Assembly: GCA_021813195.1 (NCBI GenBank)
Contig: JAKALI010000285.1
Span: forward strand, 1-5,909
DNA: 5,909 bases
Direction of reading: 5' to 3'
Source of the DNA: Pseudomonadota bacterium
Lineage (GTDB): Bacteria > Pseudomonadota > Alphaproteobacteria > Rhizobiales > Hyphomicrobiaceae
Part shown: positions 1-5,243 of the stretch, piece by piece
Numbering within the stretch: the first letter of the stretch is position 1
Layout: every line of letters starts with the position of its first letter
Notes under the pieces: model-generated
What the model was told of the DNA's origin: nothing
The model's input: only the letters and a program-made list of their open reading frames with translations
The model's database searches: none
Made by a program: the position numbers and the translations under genes

Positions 1-1190
1 GGCGGATAGCTGACACGGCCGGCCTGGAAGCTGGAAGTATTTATTACCATTTCAAATCAAAATATCAGATCCTTAATGAGGTGCTAGATATTGGCGTCCG
101 ACAATTATACAACGAAGTCAAGATAATAGCGGAGGCCTTCGAAAATAATAATGTTTCGTTTCGAGAAAATTTCACCAGACTTGTCGATATCCATCTAAAT
201 TTTCTTCTAACAAGAAACGATTTTACATCGGCCAACATCAGGAACTACCCAATACTGACTGAGAAGCGTCGCATGCACCATAGGCCTCTGCGAGAGGCCT
301 ATGCGAAGCTTTGGAGATCTTTCTTGCAGAGGGCCCAAGACGCTGGCGAGCTGCGCGAGGACATTTCTGTGATCTTGGTCAGCCAGTTCATTCTCGGCGC
401 CATGAACTGGACGACGGAATGGTACGATACTACGCGTTATCCCGTCAGCGTGCTGTCAGAACGCCTGTCAAAATTGTTGCTTGATGGCATGTGCAGCAAA
501 GACCTGCCAGTTATCGATGTCGCGGTCGAGCCCTTCGGTATTTTGCCGGATGATCCCGAAGAAGGTGGCAAGGCGGAGAGAACCCGGCAAGCTATTTTGA
601 ACGCCGCCGCCCGGATATTGCGGGAGAGTGGGCACAACGCAGCAACAATACGCCGCGTTGCGAAGGAAGCGGGACTCGAGGCCGGCAGCGTTTACTATCA
701 TTTTGGCTCCAAAGCGGAAATCCTCGACGAAATTCTCGACGTGGGTCTGCGTGATCTCTTGAGGGGGGTCCGCCGAGCGATCGCCAGCTGGCCGGACAAG
801 GAGGACCAGCGAAACCGGATCGCGATCGCGATCACGGTGCATCTGGCGTATCTCTTCCGCGCCAGCGCGTTCACATCTGCCAATGTCCGTAACTATGGAA
901 TGCTGTCCAAAGAGATCCGCTCGCGCCATCGGCCCATGCGACACGAATACGCCAAAGTTTGGGACCAGACGCTGCGAGCCGCGCAGAAGGCAGGGAGTTT
1001 GCGCTCGGACATACAGGTGGTCCCGCTGCGGCAATTTCTGTTGGGGGCACTGAATTGGACGATCGAATGGTTCGATCCTGCAAAGGGGCGGCAACGAGGA
1101 CATTACACCCTCATCGCCTTCACGGAGCTGCTCATCAGAATGCTTCTGGATGGCATTTCGACCAGCGGTTCAGCCTTGAAGACCACATAG
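1..1190 (+). CDS. Tandem (double-unit) TetR/AcrR-family transcriptional regulator, 5' end outside window
   Basis: The reading frame is open from base 3 and ends at TAG 1188-1190, giving 395 visible codons. An internal GTG at 81 is not the start, because the codons before it encode the end of a TetR DNA-binding helix-turn-helix (AGLEAGSIYYHFKSK). A second complete TetR N-terminal domain follows at visible residues about 190-245 (AGLEAGSVYYHFGSK). Each is followed by a homologous ligand/dimerisation domain sharing FTSAN(I/V)RNY, HRP(L/M)R, YAK(L/V)W and LGA(M/L)NWT.EW(Y/F)D. The units are offset by 217 codons and joined by an acidic, proline-containing linker (about 168-190). Single TetR regulators are usually about 200 residues; this protein should be about 425. 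TetR proteins are normally homodimeric repressors released by a small ligand. The C-terminal pattern reminds me of regulators of CoA-thioester catabolism such as KstR2, from memory only. The neighbouring acyl-CoA genes are plausible targets (inference). Confidence 0.93.
   Translation, partial: RIADTAGLEAGSIYYHFKSKYQILNEVLDIGVRQLYNEVKIIAEAFENNNVSFRENFTRLVDIHLNFLLTRNDFTSANIRNYPILTEKRRMHHRPLREAYAKLWRSFLQRAQDAGELREDISVILVSQFILGAMNWTTEWYDTTRYPVSVLSERLSKLLLDGMCSKDLPVIDVAVEPFGILPDDPEEGGKAERTRQAILNAAARILRESGHNAATIRRVAKEAGLEAGSVYYHFGSKAEILDEILDVGLRDLLRGVRRAIASWPDKEDQRNRIAIAITVHLAYLFRASAFTSANVRNYGMLSKEIRSRHRPMRHEYAKVWDQTLRAAQKAGSLRSDIQVVPLRQFLLGALNWTIEWFDPAKGRQRGHYTLIAFTELLIRMLLDGISTSGSALKTT
279..303. 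repeat. Perfect 11-bp inverted repeat with 3-nt loop inside the TetR gene
   Basis: CATAGGCCTCT (279-289) and AGAGGCCTATG (293-303) are exact reverse complements around the loop GCG. The repeat lies in the coding region of the first TetR unit, over the conserved HRPLREAY stretch, close to where base composition changes from AT-rich to GC-rich. It has no T-run after it, so it is not a typical terminator. Function is unknown: it could be an intragenic operator, an mRNA structure or coincidence. Confidence 0.5.
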
Positions 1191-1203
1191 TCGCTGACTG
1201 TGG
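1183..1203. terminator. Weak hairpin between the convergent TetR and thioesterase genes
   Basis: CCACA, a TA bulge, GTC, the loop GCT, then GACTGTGG can fold into an 8-bp stem with a 2-nt bulge. It overlaps the TetR stop codon and lies 9 bases from the stop of the opposing thioesterase gene. The 21 bases between the two stop codons are the only non-coding sequence here, so a shared terminator is expected. There is no good U-tract on either strand, which makes intrinsic termination doubtful. Confidence 0.25.
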
Positions 1204-1211
1204 AAAAGGGC

Positions 1212-1613
1212 TTAGACCACAAGGAAATGATGTAACCCTTCGGCCACGGGCCGGAGTTGATCTTCCTGCCAGGAGACCGTTCGCACGCTCGCCATACGCT
1301 TGCCTTTCCGCGTCACGGTGGCCTTCACCACCAAAGGTCCTTTGACCGCCGGGCGCAGATAATCGACCGTCAGGTTGATCGGTTTGGGCAGTTGCGCATC
1401 ATGATCTGTCTGTACACTGATCGCGGCGATCGATTCCATGAAGCTCGCGATGATCCCGCCATGATAGTATTCCATGATCGGGTTGCCGATCAGCCGATCG
1501 GCGAAGGACATTGTCGCGATCGTGTGCGTCTCGTTGATCTCGGCAAGTTTGAAATCAAGAAACCGGAAGAACGGAATCTTTCCGAGCTGCTGGGTCAAAA
1601 TCTCCGATGTCAT
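1212..1613 (-). CDS. PaaI-like hotdog-fold acyl-CoA thioesterase (133 aa)
   Basis: The 133-residue protein has the single-hotdog layout of PaaI-type (YdiI/THEM2-like) thioesterases, which hydrolyse cytosolic acyl-CoA to free acid and CoA. The central motif is YHGGIIASFMES at about residues 50-61. The HGG is at 51-53, and Glu60 sits where PaaI enzymes usually have the catalytic Asp. Glu also serves as nucleophile/base in some hotdog thioesterases (the Arthrobacter 4-hydroxybenzoyl-CoA type), so activity is plausible. A second typical segment is NLTVDYLRPAVKGPLVVKA, the conserved edge strands. The ATG overlaps the stop of the upstream thioesterase (ATGA at 1610-1613), and GGAGCAGGA lies just before it, so translation is probably coupled. 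It is the last gene of the minus-strand operon and converges on the TetR gene. The length is normal. The substrate cannot be predicted. Confidence 0.88.
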   Translation of the reverse strand: MTSEILTQQLGKIPFFRFLDFKLAEINETHTIATMSFADRLIGNPIMEYYHGGIIASFMESIAAISVQTDHDAQLPKPINLTVDYLRPAVKGPLVVKATVTRKGKRMASVRTVSWQEDQLRPVAEGLHHFLVV

Positions 1614-2095
1614 TTGAAAGTCCTGCTCCGGGTCATCGCATCAAGAAATCCTCCCTCGCCCCGCGTGAGCGCAAAGCTCGCAGCACCGCGGGCCACTTCG
1701 ACCGGGCTCGGCTCGTCGAACCAAATCGTCCCTGAATTGAAAGCGACATGGCGGGTCTGCCGGTAACATTCGGCGCGCACGATAACGTCTGCTCGTGATC
1801 TGGCTGGCCGCAGATAATCCACACGAAGATCAAGGGTGGCCATACTGCTGATCTGGTCGATCGCCGCCAAATTCGCAAGCCCGAAAACGCTGTCGAGAAG
1901 GGCGGTCAGCACCCCGCCATGCAGCAGATTCCCGTCTTCATCAGCACAGAAAGAAGGATTGTAGGGCATCCTGACCAGAACGCCATCGGTTGCGACCTTT
2001 TCGATCTTTAGGTTCATCTCGCTGATCAAACCGAGCCCGCGATGGTTCCACATCCTTGCAATCTGATCCAGTTTCTTCCGGTCTGAGACAGTCAT
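1610..2095 (-). CDS. PaaI-like hotdog-fold acyl-CoA thioesterase (161 aa; possible 188 aa from 2176)
   Basis: This is a second single-domain hotdog thioesterase. The motif LLHGGVLTALLDSVFG carries the HGG and, nine residues after its His, the Asp expected as the catalytic acid in PaaI enzymes. It also has the family's DLRVDYLRPARSRADVIV strand pair. The likely reaction is hydrolysis of an acyl-CoA to acid plus CoA in the cytosol. The frame stays open to an ATG at 2176, which would add 27 residues (MNATGPLPHSS...) with no family resemblance. I chose the ATG at 2095 because it puts the HGG near residue 59, as in usual family members of 130-160 residues. Neither start has a clear Shine-Dalgarno site, so this choice is uncertain. 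Its stop overlaps the next gene by ATGA. It is a diverged paralogue of that neighbour, and the two might act as a pair or a hetero-oligomer (speculation). The sequence upstream is degenerate, so its translation may once have depended on a lost gene. Confidence 0.85.
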   Translation of the reverse strand: MTVSDRKKLDQIARMWNHRGLGLISEMNLKIEKVATDGVLVRMPYNPSFCADEDGNLLHGGVLTALLDSVFGLANLAAIDQISSMATLDLRVDYLRPARSRADVIVRAECYRQTRHVAFNSGTIWFDEPSPVEVARGAASFALTRGEGGFLDAMTRSRTFK

Positions 2096-2176
2096 GTGCA
2101 GTGGCGATCCGTCAGAGGTGAGAAAACAACAGTTTTCGGTTGTCGAAGAATGCGGCAGTGGCCCCGTGGCGTTCAT

Positions 2177-2530
2177 TAATCTAACGCATCAGCGTCTGAC
2201 AGACGGCGGCGACGTCCGGGAAATCTTGCAGGTCAGGGCGCTCCGCATCATGCATTAGGCGCTTGTCGACGCGGCGCAGCAGCGATTACGGCTGCGCGCT
2301 CCTGCGCCACCGTCGTAAGATCACGATGCACGCGACCTCCTGTATCATTCCATGCTCCAGAGTTGCTTCGGGCATAATCACGCAGCCGGCGAAGGTCATC
2401 TCGGCCGATTCCTTGACGTCGCTGCCGGGGCCAGACGGCCGAGCCCGCGCCGGACACGATAGCCGCCTGCCCTTGCAGGAGGTCGAGGGCGAAACGCGTC
2501 GCTACTGCTTTCTGTGCCATACGCCACGCT
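2177..2530 (-). pseudogene. Degenerate stretch in the operon with a possible short-chain dehydrogenase (SDR) remnant
   Basis: This stretch separates the second dehydrogenase from the thioesterases in an otherwise tightly packed operon. An ATG at 2520 lies 10 bases after the dehydrogenase stop and opens 90 codons to 2248. Its first residues, including RFALDLLQGQAAIVSGAGS, look like the Rossmann start of an SDR (usually ...GxxAIVTGAGSGIGR). Then comes a non-family stretch AVWPRQRRQ before GIGR, and no further SDR motif (no NNAG, no YxxxK). A second frame holds protein-like pieces (GSDVKESAEMTFAG, and KRLMHDAERPDLQDF ending near 2183) interrupted by a stop. This suggests a gene eroded by frameshifts or deletions, but the identity of the later pieces is unknown. 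The alternative is a non-coding spacer whose SDR likeness is chance. An intact SDR would be about 250 residues, so most of it would be gone. Confidence 0.3.
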
Positions 2531-3730
2531 TCAGTTCCTCAGAAGTTCGCCGGCAATAATGAGTTTGCGCACTTCCTGTGTGCCCGCCCCGACCTCGAGC
2601 ACGCGCCCCGTTCGGTAGAGACGGTTGACTTCGGTGTCGCGCATGAATCCCGATCCGCCGTGGATTTGCACCGCGCGATCAAGGACGAAAGAGGTCGCCG
2701 CCGCGGCTTTGAATATCGCTGCGGCCGTCAGCTTGTGAATCTCGCCTCGGCCGCCTTGGCCTTCCTCGAGCCCCTCGCACAATGCAGCAGTTCGAAGCGC
2801 GAGGGCGCGAGCTGCCTCGATCTCGGTGTACATCTCGGCCAGCATCGCCTGAACCATCTGAAAGCTCGCAATTGGCTTATCGAATTGTCGACGGGTCCTG
2901 GCATAGTCAATCGATATCTCCAACGCTCGGCGAGAAATGCCGGCGGCATTGAAGCAGACAATGGCTCGTTCAAGATCCAGCCCCGACATTGTCACTGCCA
3001 CGCCGCGGTCCGGCTGGCCTACTATGTTTTTCGCGGGTACCCTGCAATCCCCAAATACCAATTCGCCGGTCGGCGAGCCGCGGAATCCCATCTTGTTGAG
3101 CTTCTGCGCCACCTCGAAGCCTGGCGTGTCGGTTTCGACGATGAAGGCGGAAATGCCTTTGGCGCCCTTTTCGGGGGACGTCTTCGCATAGACCAGCACG
3201 ATGTCGGCGATTGGTCCGTTGGTGATGTAAATTTTCGACCCGTTCAGGATGTAGTGGTCCCCGTCCTTTTTCGCTGTGGTCCGCATTGAGCCGAGCGCAT
3301 CGGAGCCCGCGCCGGGTTCGGTCAGACCGAGCGCGCCGATCATCGTTCCGTTACAAAGGCCCGGCAGATATTTGCGGCGCAAAACGTCATTTGCGTTACG
3401 GTAGATATTGTTGACGCAGAGATTATCATGCGCGACATGGCTGAGCCCAATTGCGGCGGAAGCGCGTGACAATTCCTCGGTTATGACGCACGCCGAGGTG
3501 AAGTCCAGCCCCGCCCCGCCATATTCGGGCGAAACATTCAGCCCTAGATAGCCCATCTCGCCGAGTTTCGGAAACACCGACCGCGGGAGATCGTCCGTGT
3601 CGTCCATCTCTGCGTTCAGACAATGGAACTCGGAAAAGAAGAACCTGTGGGCTTGATCGGCCAGCGCCTGCTGCTCTTCTGTCAGATAGTGTGTCGGCCG
3701 GCTGGGCTCGTTGCGCAATTGCACTTTCAT
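2531..3730 (-). CDS. Acyl-CoA dehydrogenase, isovaleryl-CoA dehydrogenase-like (399 aa)
   Basis: This is a full-length flavin acyl-CoA dehydrogenase: it oxidises an acyl-CoA to the trans-2-enoyl-CoA, with FAD as cofactor and electron-transfer flavoprotein as usual acceptor. Visible parts are the N-terminal helical domain (about 16-130), the FAD/substrate signature ALGLTEPGAGSDALG (133-147), the middle beta-domain with FRGSPTGELVF (216-226), and the C-terminal helical domain with RRQFDKPI (280-287) and IHGGSGF (356-362). Glu254 in SGLDLER matches the helix-G catalytic base of isovaleryl-CoA dehydrogenase, and VGAGT (380-384) has Ala where medium-chain enzymes have their catalytic Glu. Both favour the isovaleryl/long-chain type. 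A 52-codon upstream extension would overlap the preceding gene and is not family-like, so I start at the ATG at 3730, 14 bases after that gene's stop, with a weak GAGAAAG before it. Branched short-chain or isoprenoid-type acyl-CoA is the likely substrate, but this is not proven. Confidence 0.94.
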   Translation of the reverse strand: MKVQLRNEPSRPTHYLTEEQQALADQAHRFFFSEFHCLNAEMDDTDDLPRSVFPKLGEMGYLGLNVSPEYGGAGLDFTSACVITEELSRASAAIGLSHVAHDNLCVNNIYRNANDVLRRKYLPGLCNGTMIGALGLTEPGAGSDALGSMRTTAKKDGDHYILNGSKIYITNGPIADIVLVYAKTSPEKGAKGISAFIVETDTPGFEVAQKLNKMGFRGSPTGELVFGDCRVPAKNIVGQPDRGVAVTMSGLDLERAIVCFNAAGISRRALEISIDYARTRRQFDKPIASFQMVQAMLAEMYTEIEAARALALRTAALCEGLEEGQGGRGEIHKLTAAAIFKAAAATSFVLDRAVQIHGGSGFMRDTEVNRLYRTGRVLEVGAGTQEVRKLIIAGELLRN

Positions 3731-3744
3731 GTCCGGTATCTTTC

Positions 3745-4959
3745 TCAGGCGCGCAGCAGCTCTTCGGCGATGATGATCTTGCGCACTTCGCTGGTGCCTG
3801 CGCCGATCTCCAAAAGCTTGTTCGCCCGAAACAGGCGGTTGATTTCGGTATCCTGCATGTAACCCGAGCCGCCGTGGATGTGACAAGCCTTCGTCACGGC
3901 CTTGTTGAACGCCTCGCCGGCATACAGGCAGGCTGCTGCGGTCAGCTTGTGAATCTCACCGCGGCCGCCGGCGCCCTTGGGCAAGCCGACACAGGCAGCT
4001 AGCGCCCGATAGGCGAAGGCGCGGGCGGTCTCGACTTCGGTGTAGATCTCGGCAAGTTTTGACTGCACCATCTGGAAACCGGCGATAGGTTTGCCGAATT
4101 GTTCGCGGATCTTGGCGTAGTCAAGCGCCAGCTCAAGCGCGCGTTCGGACATGCCCACGCAGATCGAGGCCACCATTGCGCGTTCCAGATCCAGCCCGCT
4201 CATCACCACCGACGTGCCGGTATTTTCGGCCCCGATCATTGCGGAGGCGGGAACTCTGCAGTCCTCGAAGACTAATTCCCCTGTCGGCGATCCGCGGAAG
4301 CCCATCTTGTCGAGCTTCTGCGCCACCTTGAAGCCCGGATTGTCGGTTTCGACGATGAAGGCCGAAACACCCTTGGCGCCCTTCGACTTGTCGGTTTTGG
4401 CGTATAGAAGGACGACATCGGCGATTGGTCCATTCGTGATGTAGATCTTCGATCCGTTGATAACGTAGTCGTCGCCGTCGCGTTGCGCCGTCGTCGCCAT
4501 CGATCCCAGAGCGTCCGATCCGGCTCCGGGCTCGGTCAGCCCGAGCGCGCCAACCAATTCGCCCTTGCAAAGGCCGGGCACATACTTTTTGATTTGTTGC
4601 TCCGACCCGTTGCGCAGAATGTTATTGAGGCAAAGATTGTCATGCGCTCCGTGCGAAAGGGCTACGGCCGGGTTCCACTTGGAGATCACCTGGCAAACAA
4701 GCGCCTGAGTGAATTCGTTCTGGCCCGAGCCGCCCAGATCTTCAGGCGCGGTAATGCCGAGCAGGCCTAACTCGCCCATCTGCTTGAACAGGTCTTCCGG
4801 CCACCATTCCTCGGCGTCCATCTTTTTTTGAAGTGGATACAGTACCTCGCGCGAAACGCGGTCAACGTGATTCACAATCTGACGTTGCTCGTCCGTCAGG
4901 CAGTAGTTGGCCTTTATGGCTCCGATCGCGGCCATTTCAGGCCCGGCTTGGACGCTCAT
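3745..4959 (-). CDS. Acyl-CoA dehydrogenase, isovaleryl-CoA dehydrogenase-like (404 aa), first gene of the operon
   Basis: This is a complete acyl-CoA dehydrogenase of normal length that forms an enoyl-CoA using FAD. Landmarks in order: the N-terminal helical domain (about 20-135), the FAD/substrate loop ALGLTEPGAGSDALG (138-152), ITNGPIADVV (174-183), FRGSPTGELVFEDCRVP (221-237), SGLDLER with Glu259 as the expected helix-G catalytic base, REQFGKPI (285-292), IHGGSGY (361-367) and EIGAGTSEVRK (384-394), with Ala at the medium-chain base position. This is the isovaleryl-CoA dehydrogenase pattern. The start is supported by GGGAGG at 4967-4972, 7 bases before the ATG; an internal Met9 is a weaker option. 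It is a paralogue of the next gene, about 80% identical in the middle domain but clearly more diverged at the N-terminus, which suggests different acyl chains. A liuA or atuD role would need carboxylase genes nearby, and none are visible here. Confidence 0.95.
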   Translation of the reverse strand: MSVQAGPEMAAIGAIKANYCLTDEQRQIVNHVDRVSREVLYPLQKKMDAEEWWPEDLFKQMGELGLLGITAPEDLGGSGQNEFTQALVCQVISKWNPAVALSHGAHDNLCLNNILRNGSEQQIKKYVPGLCKGELVGALGLTEPGAGSDALGSMATTAQRDGDDYVINGSKIYITNGPIADVVLLYAKTDKSKGAKGVSAFIVETDNPGFKVAQKLDKMGFRGSPTGELVFEDCRVPASAMIGAENTGTSVVMSGLDLERAMVASICVGMSERALELALDYAKIREQFGKPIAGFQMVQSKLAEIYTEVETARAFAYRALAACVGLPKGAGGRGEIHKLTAAACLYAGEAFNKAVTKACHIHGGSGYMQDTEINRLFRANKLLEIGAGTSEVRKIIIAEELLRA

Positions 4960-5022
4960 CCTCGCGCCTCCCGATGCACAAATAGTTTGCTACGTTGTTC
5001 AGAATCAAACATAAGTTAGAAA

Positions 5023-5034
5023 ACCTTTCAAGGT
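5023..5034. promoter_or_regulatory. Palindrome ACCTTTCAAGGT, candidate operator
   Basis: ACCTT and AAGGT are perfect inverted arms around a 2-base centre. On the minus strand it overlaps the candidate -35 TTGAAA of the dehydrogenase operon, and on the plus strand it directly follows the candidate -10. A repressor bound there could block both directions. The arms are short, so chance is possible. It does not match the KstR2 operator pattern that I remember (AnCAAGnnCTTGnT). Confidence 0.3.
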
Positions 5035-5128
5035 GCCGAAACTGCATGTATCGTTTTCGACCCGCGTCCGGCGCGTGCAATGTCAGCAGTCGCCTCGATG
5101 ACGGGAATGCCACCCTAGGAAAGCGATC

Positions 5129-5148
5129 TTGGACTCGGCCGAACCCAA
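5129..5148. promoter_or_regulatory. 20-bp imperfect palindrome, candidate TetR-type operator
   Basis: TTGGACTCGG followed directly by CCGAACCCAA pairs at 8 of 10 positions around the centre TCGGCCGA. It ends 14 bases before the strong Shine-Dalgarno site of the mini-ORF, in the 5' region of the rightward genes. The size and placement suit a TetR-family operator, but the regulator that binds here is not known. Confidence 0.35.
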
Positions 5149-5162
5149 ATGGGCGGAACGGC

Positions 5163-5169
5163 GAGGAGG
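5163..5169 (+). promoter_or_regulatory. Very strong Shine-Dalgarno site GAGGAGG
   Basis: GAGGAGG lies 5 bases before the ATG at 5175 and is among the best matches to the 16S rRNA tail in the window. It points to efficient initiation at the 22-codon ORF rather than directly at the dehydrogenase, whose own site is the weaker GGAG at 5227-5230. Confidence 0.6.
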
Positions 5170-5174
5170 TTGAT

Positions 5175-5243
5175 ATGACGAAGACGACTGCGCGCATCAG
5201 CTTCGCCTCGCGGACCAATCGCGGCTGGAGTATTTTCACATGA
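5175..5243 (+). CDS. Candidate 22-aa leader peptide coupled to the downstream acyl-CoA dehydrogenase
   Basis: An ATG with a near-ideal Shine-Dalgarno site opens 22 codons (MTKTTARISFASRTN..., ending in WSIFT). The TGA at 5241-5243 overlaps the dehydrogenase ATG at 5240 as ATGA, the classic arrangement for translational coupling. The peptide is basic and rich in Ser and Thr, has one Trp, and shows no transmembrane segment and no run of a single amino acid as in attenuator leaders. I recognise no family. It may simply load ribosomes onto the next gene. It could also be the stub of a shortened gene, or a sign that the dehydrogenase once began here and was frameshifted. The dehydrogenase protein looks complete from its own ATG, which makes that last option less likely. 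Confidence 0.4.
   Translation: MTKTTARISFASRTNRGWSIFT

Larger units (their letters stand above)
4960..5174. promoter_or_regulatory. Divergent intergenic control region with weak promoter-like hexamers
   Basis: This non-coding stretch separates the leftward dehydrogenase operon from the rightward mini-ORF and dehydrogenase, so it should hold both promoters. The section 4975-5035 is AT-rich compared with its surroundings. On the minus strand TTGAAA (5031-5026) is followed 17 bases later by TTGATT (5008-5003), a fair -35 with a poor -10. On the plus strand TTGTTC (4995-5000) and TAGAAA (5017-5022) are 16 bases apart, also weak. These are candidates only. Confidence 0.35.

Noticed and set aside
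814..836. Short GATCGC tandem repeat (GGATCGCGATCGCGATCAC)
   Set aside because: It encodes the regulator's RIAIAIT helix with ordinary codons. Short GATC/CG runs are common in GC-rich coding DNA.
1488..1502. Palindromic GCCGATCAGCCGATCGGC-like stretch in the thioesterase gene
   Set aside because: It is a short self-complementary CCGATCGG in coding sequence, encoding the conserved DRLIGN region, with no promoter context.
2660..3289. Long open frame on the plus strand opposite the second dehydrogenase
   Set aside because: It mirrors a strongly supported minus-strand gene in GC-rich DNA, has no recognisable domain, and has no ribosome site that I can see. Similar antisense frames at 1257-1766 and 468-1103 are rejected for the same reason.
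3731..3886. In-frame 52-codon extension at the start of the second dehydrogenase (MSHPRRLGLHAG...)
   Set aside because: It lies inside the 3' end of the preceding dehydrogenase in another frame, is rich in Arg and His as expected of an out-of-frame reading, and is absent from the family. The ATG at 3730 fits family length.
4985..5010. GTTTG...CAAAC inverted arms, reminiscent of a PsrA/FadR-type operator
   Set aside because: The arms are only 5 bp and the spacer is 16 bases, much longer than in the PsrA site as I recall it, so chance is the simplest explanation.
4995..5243. 82-codon reading in the frame of the mini-ORF, beginning in the control region
   Set aside because: It would cover the probable promoters and both palindromes. 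The GAGGAGG site supports the ATG at 5175 instead.
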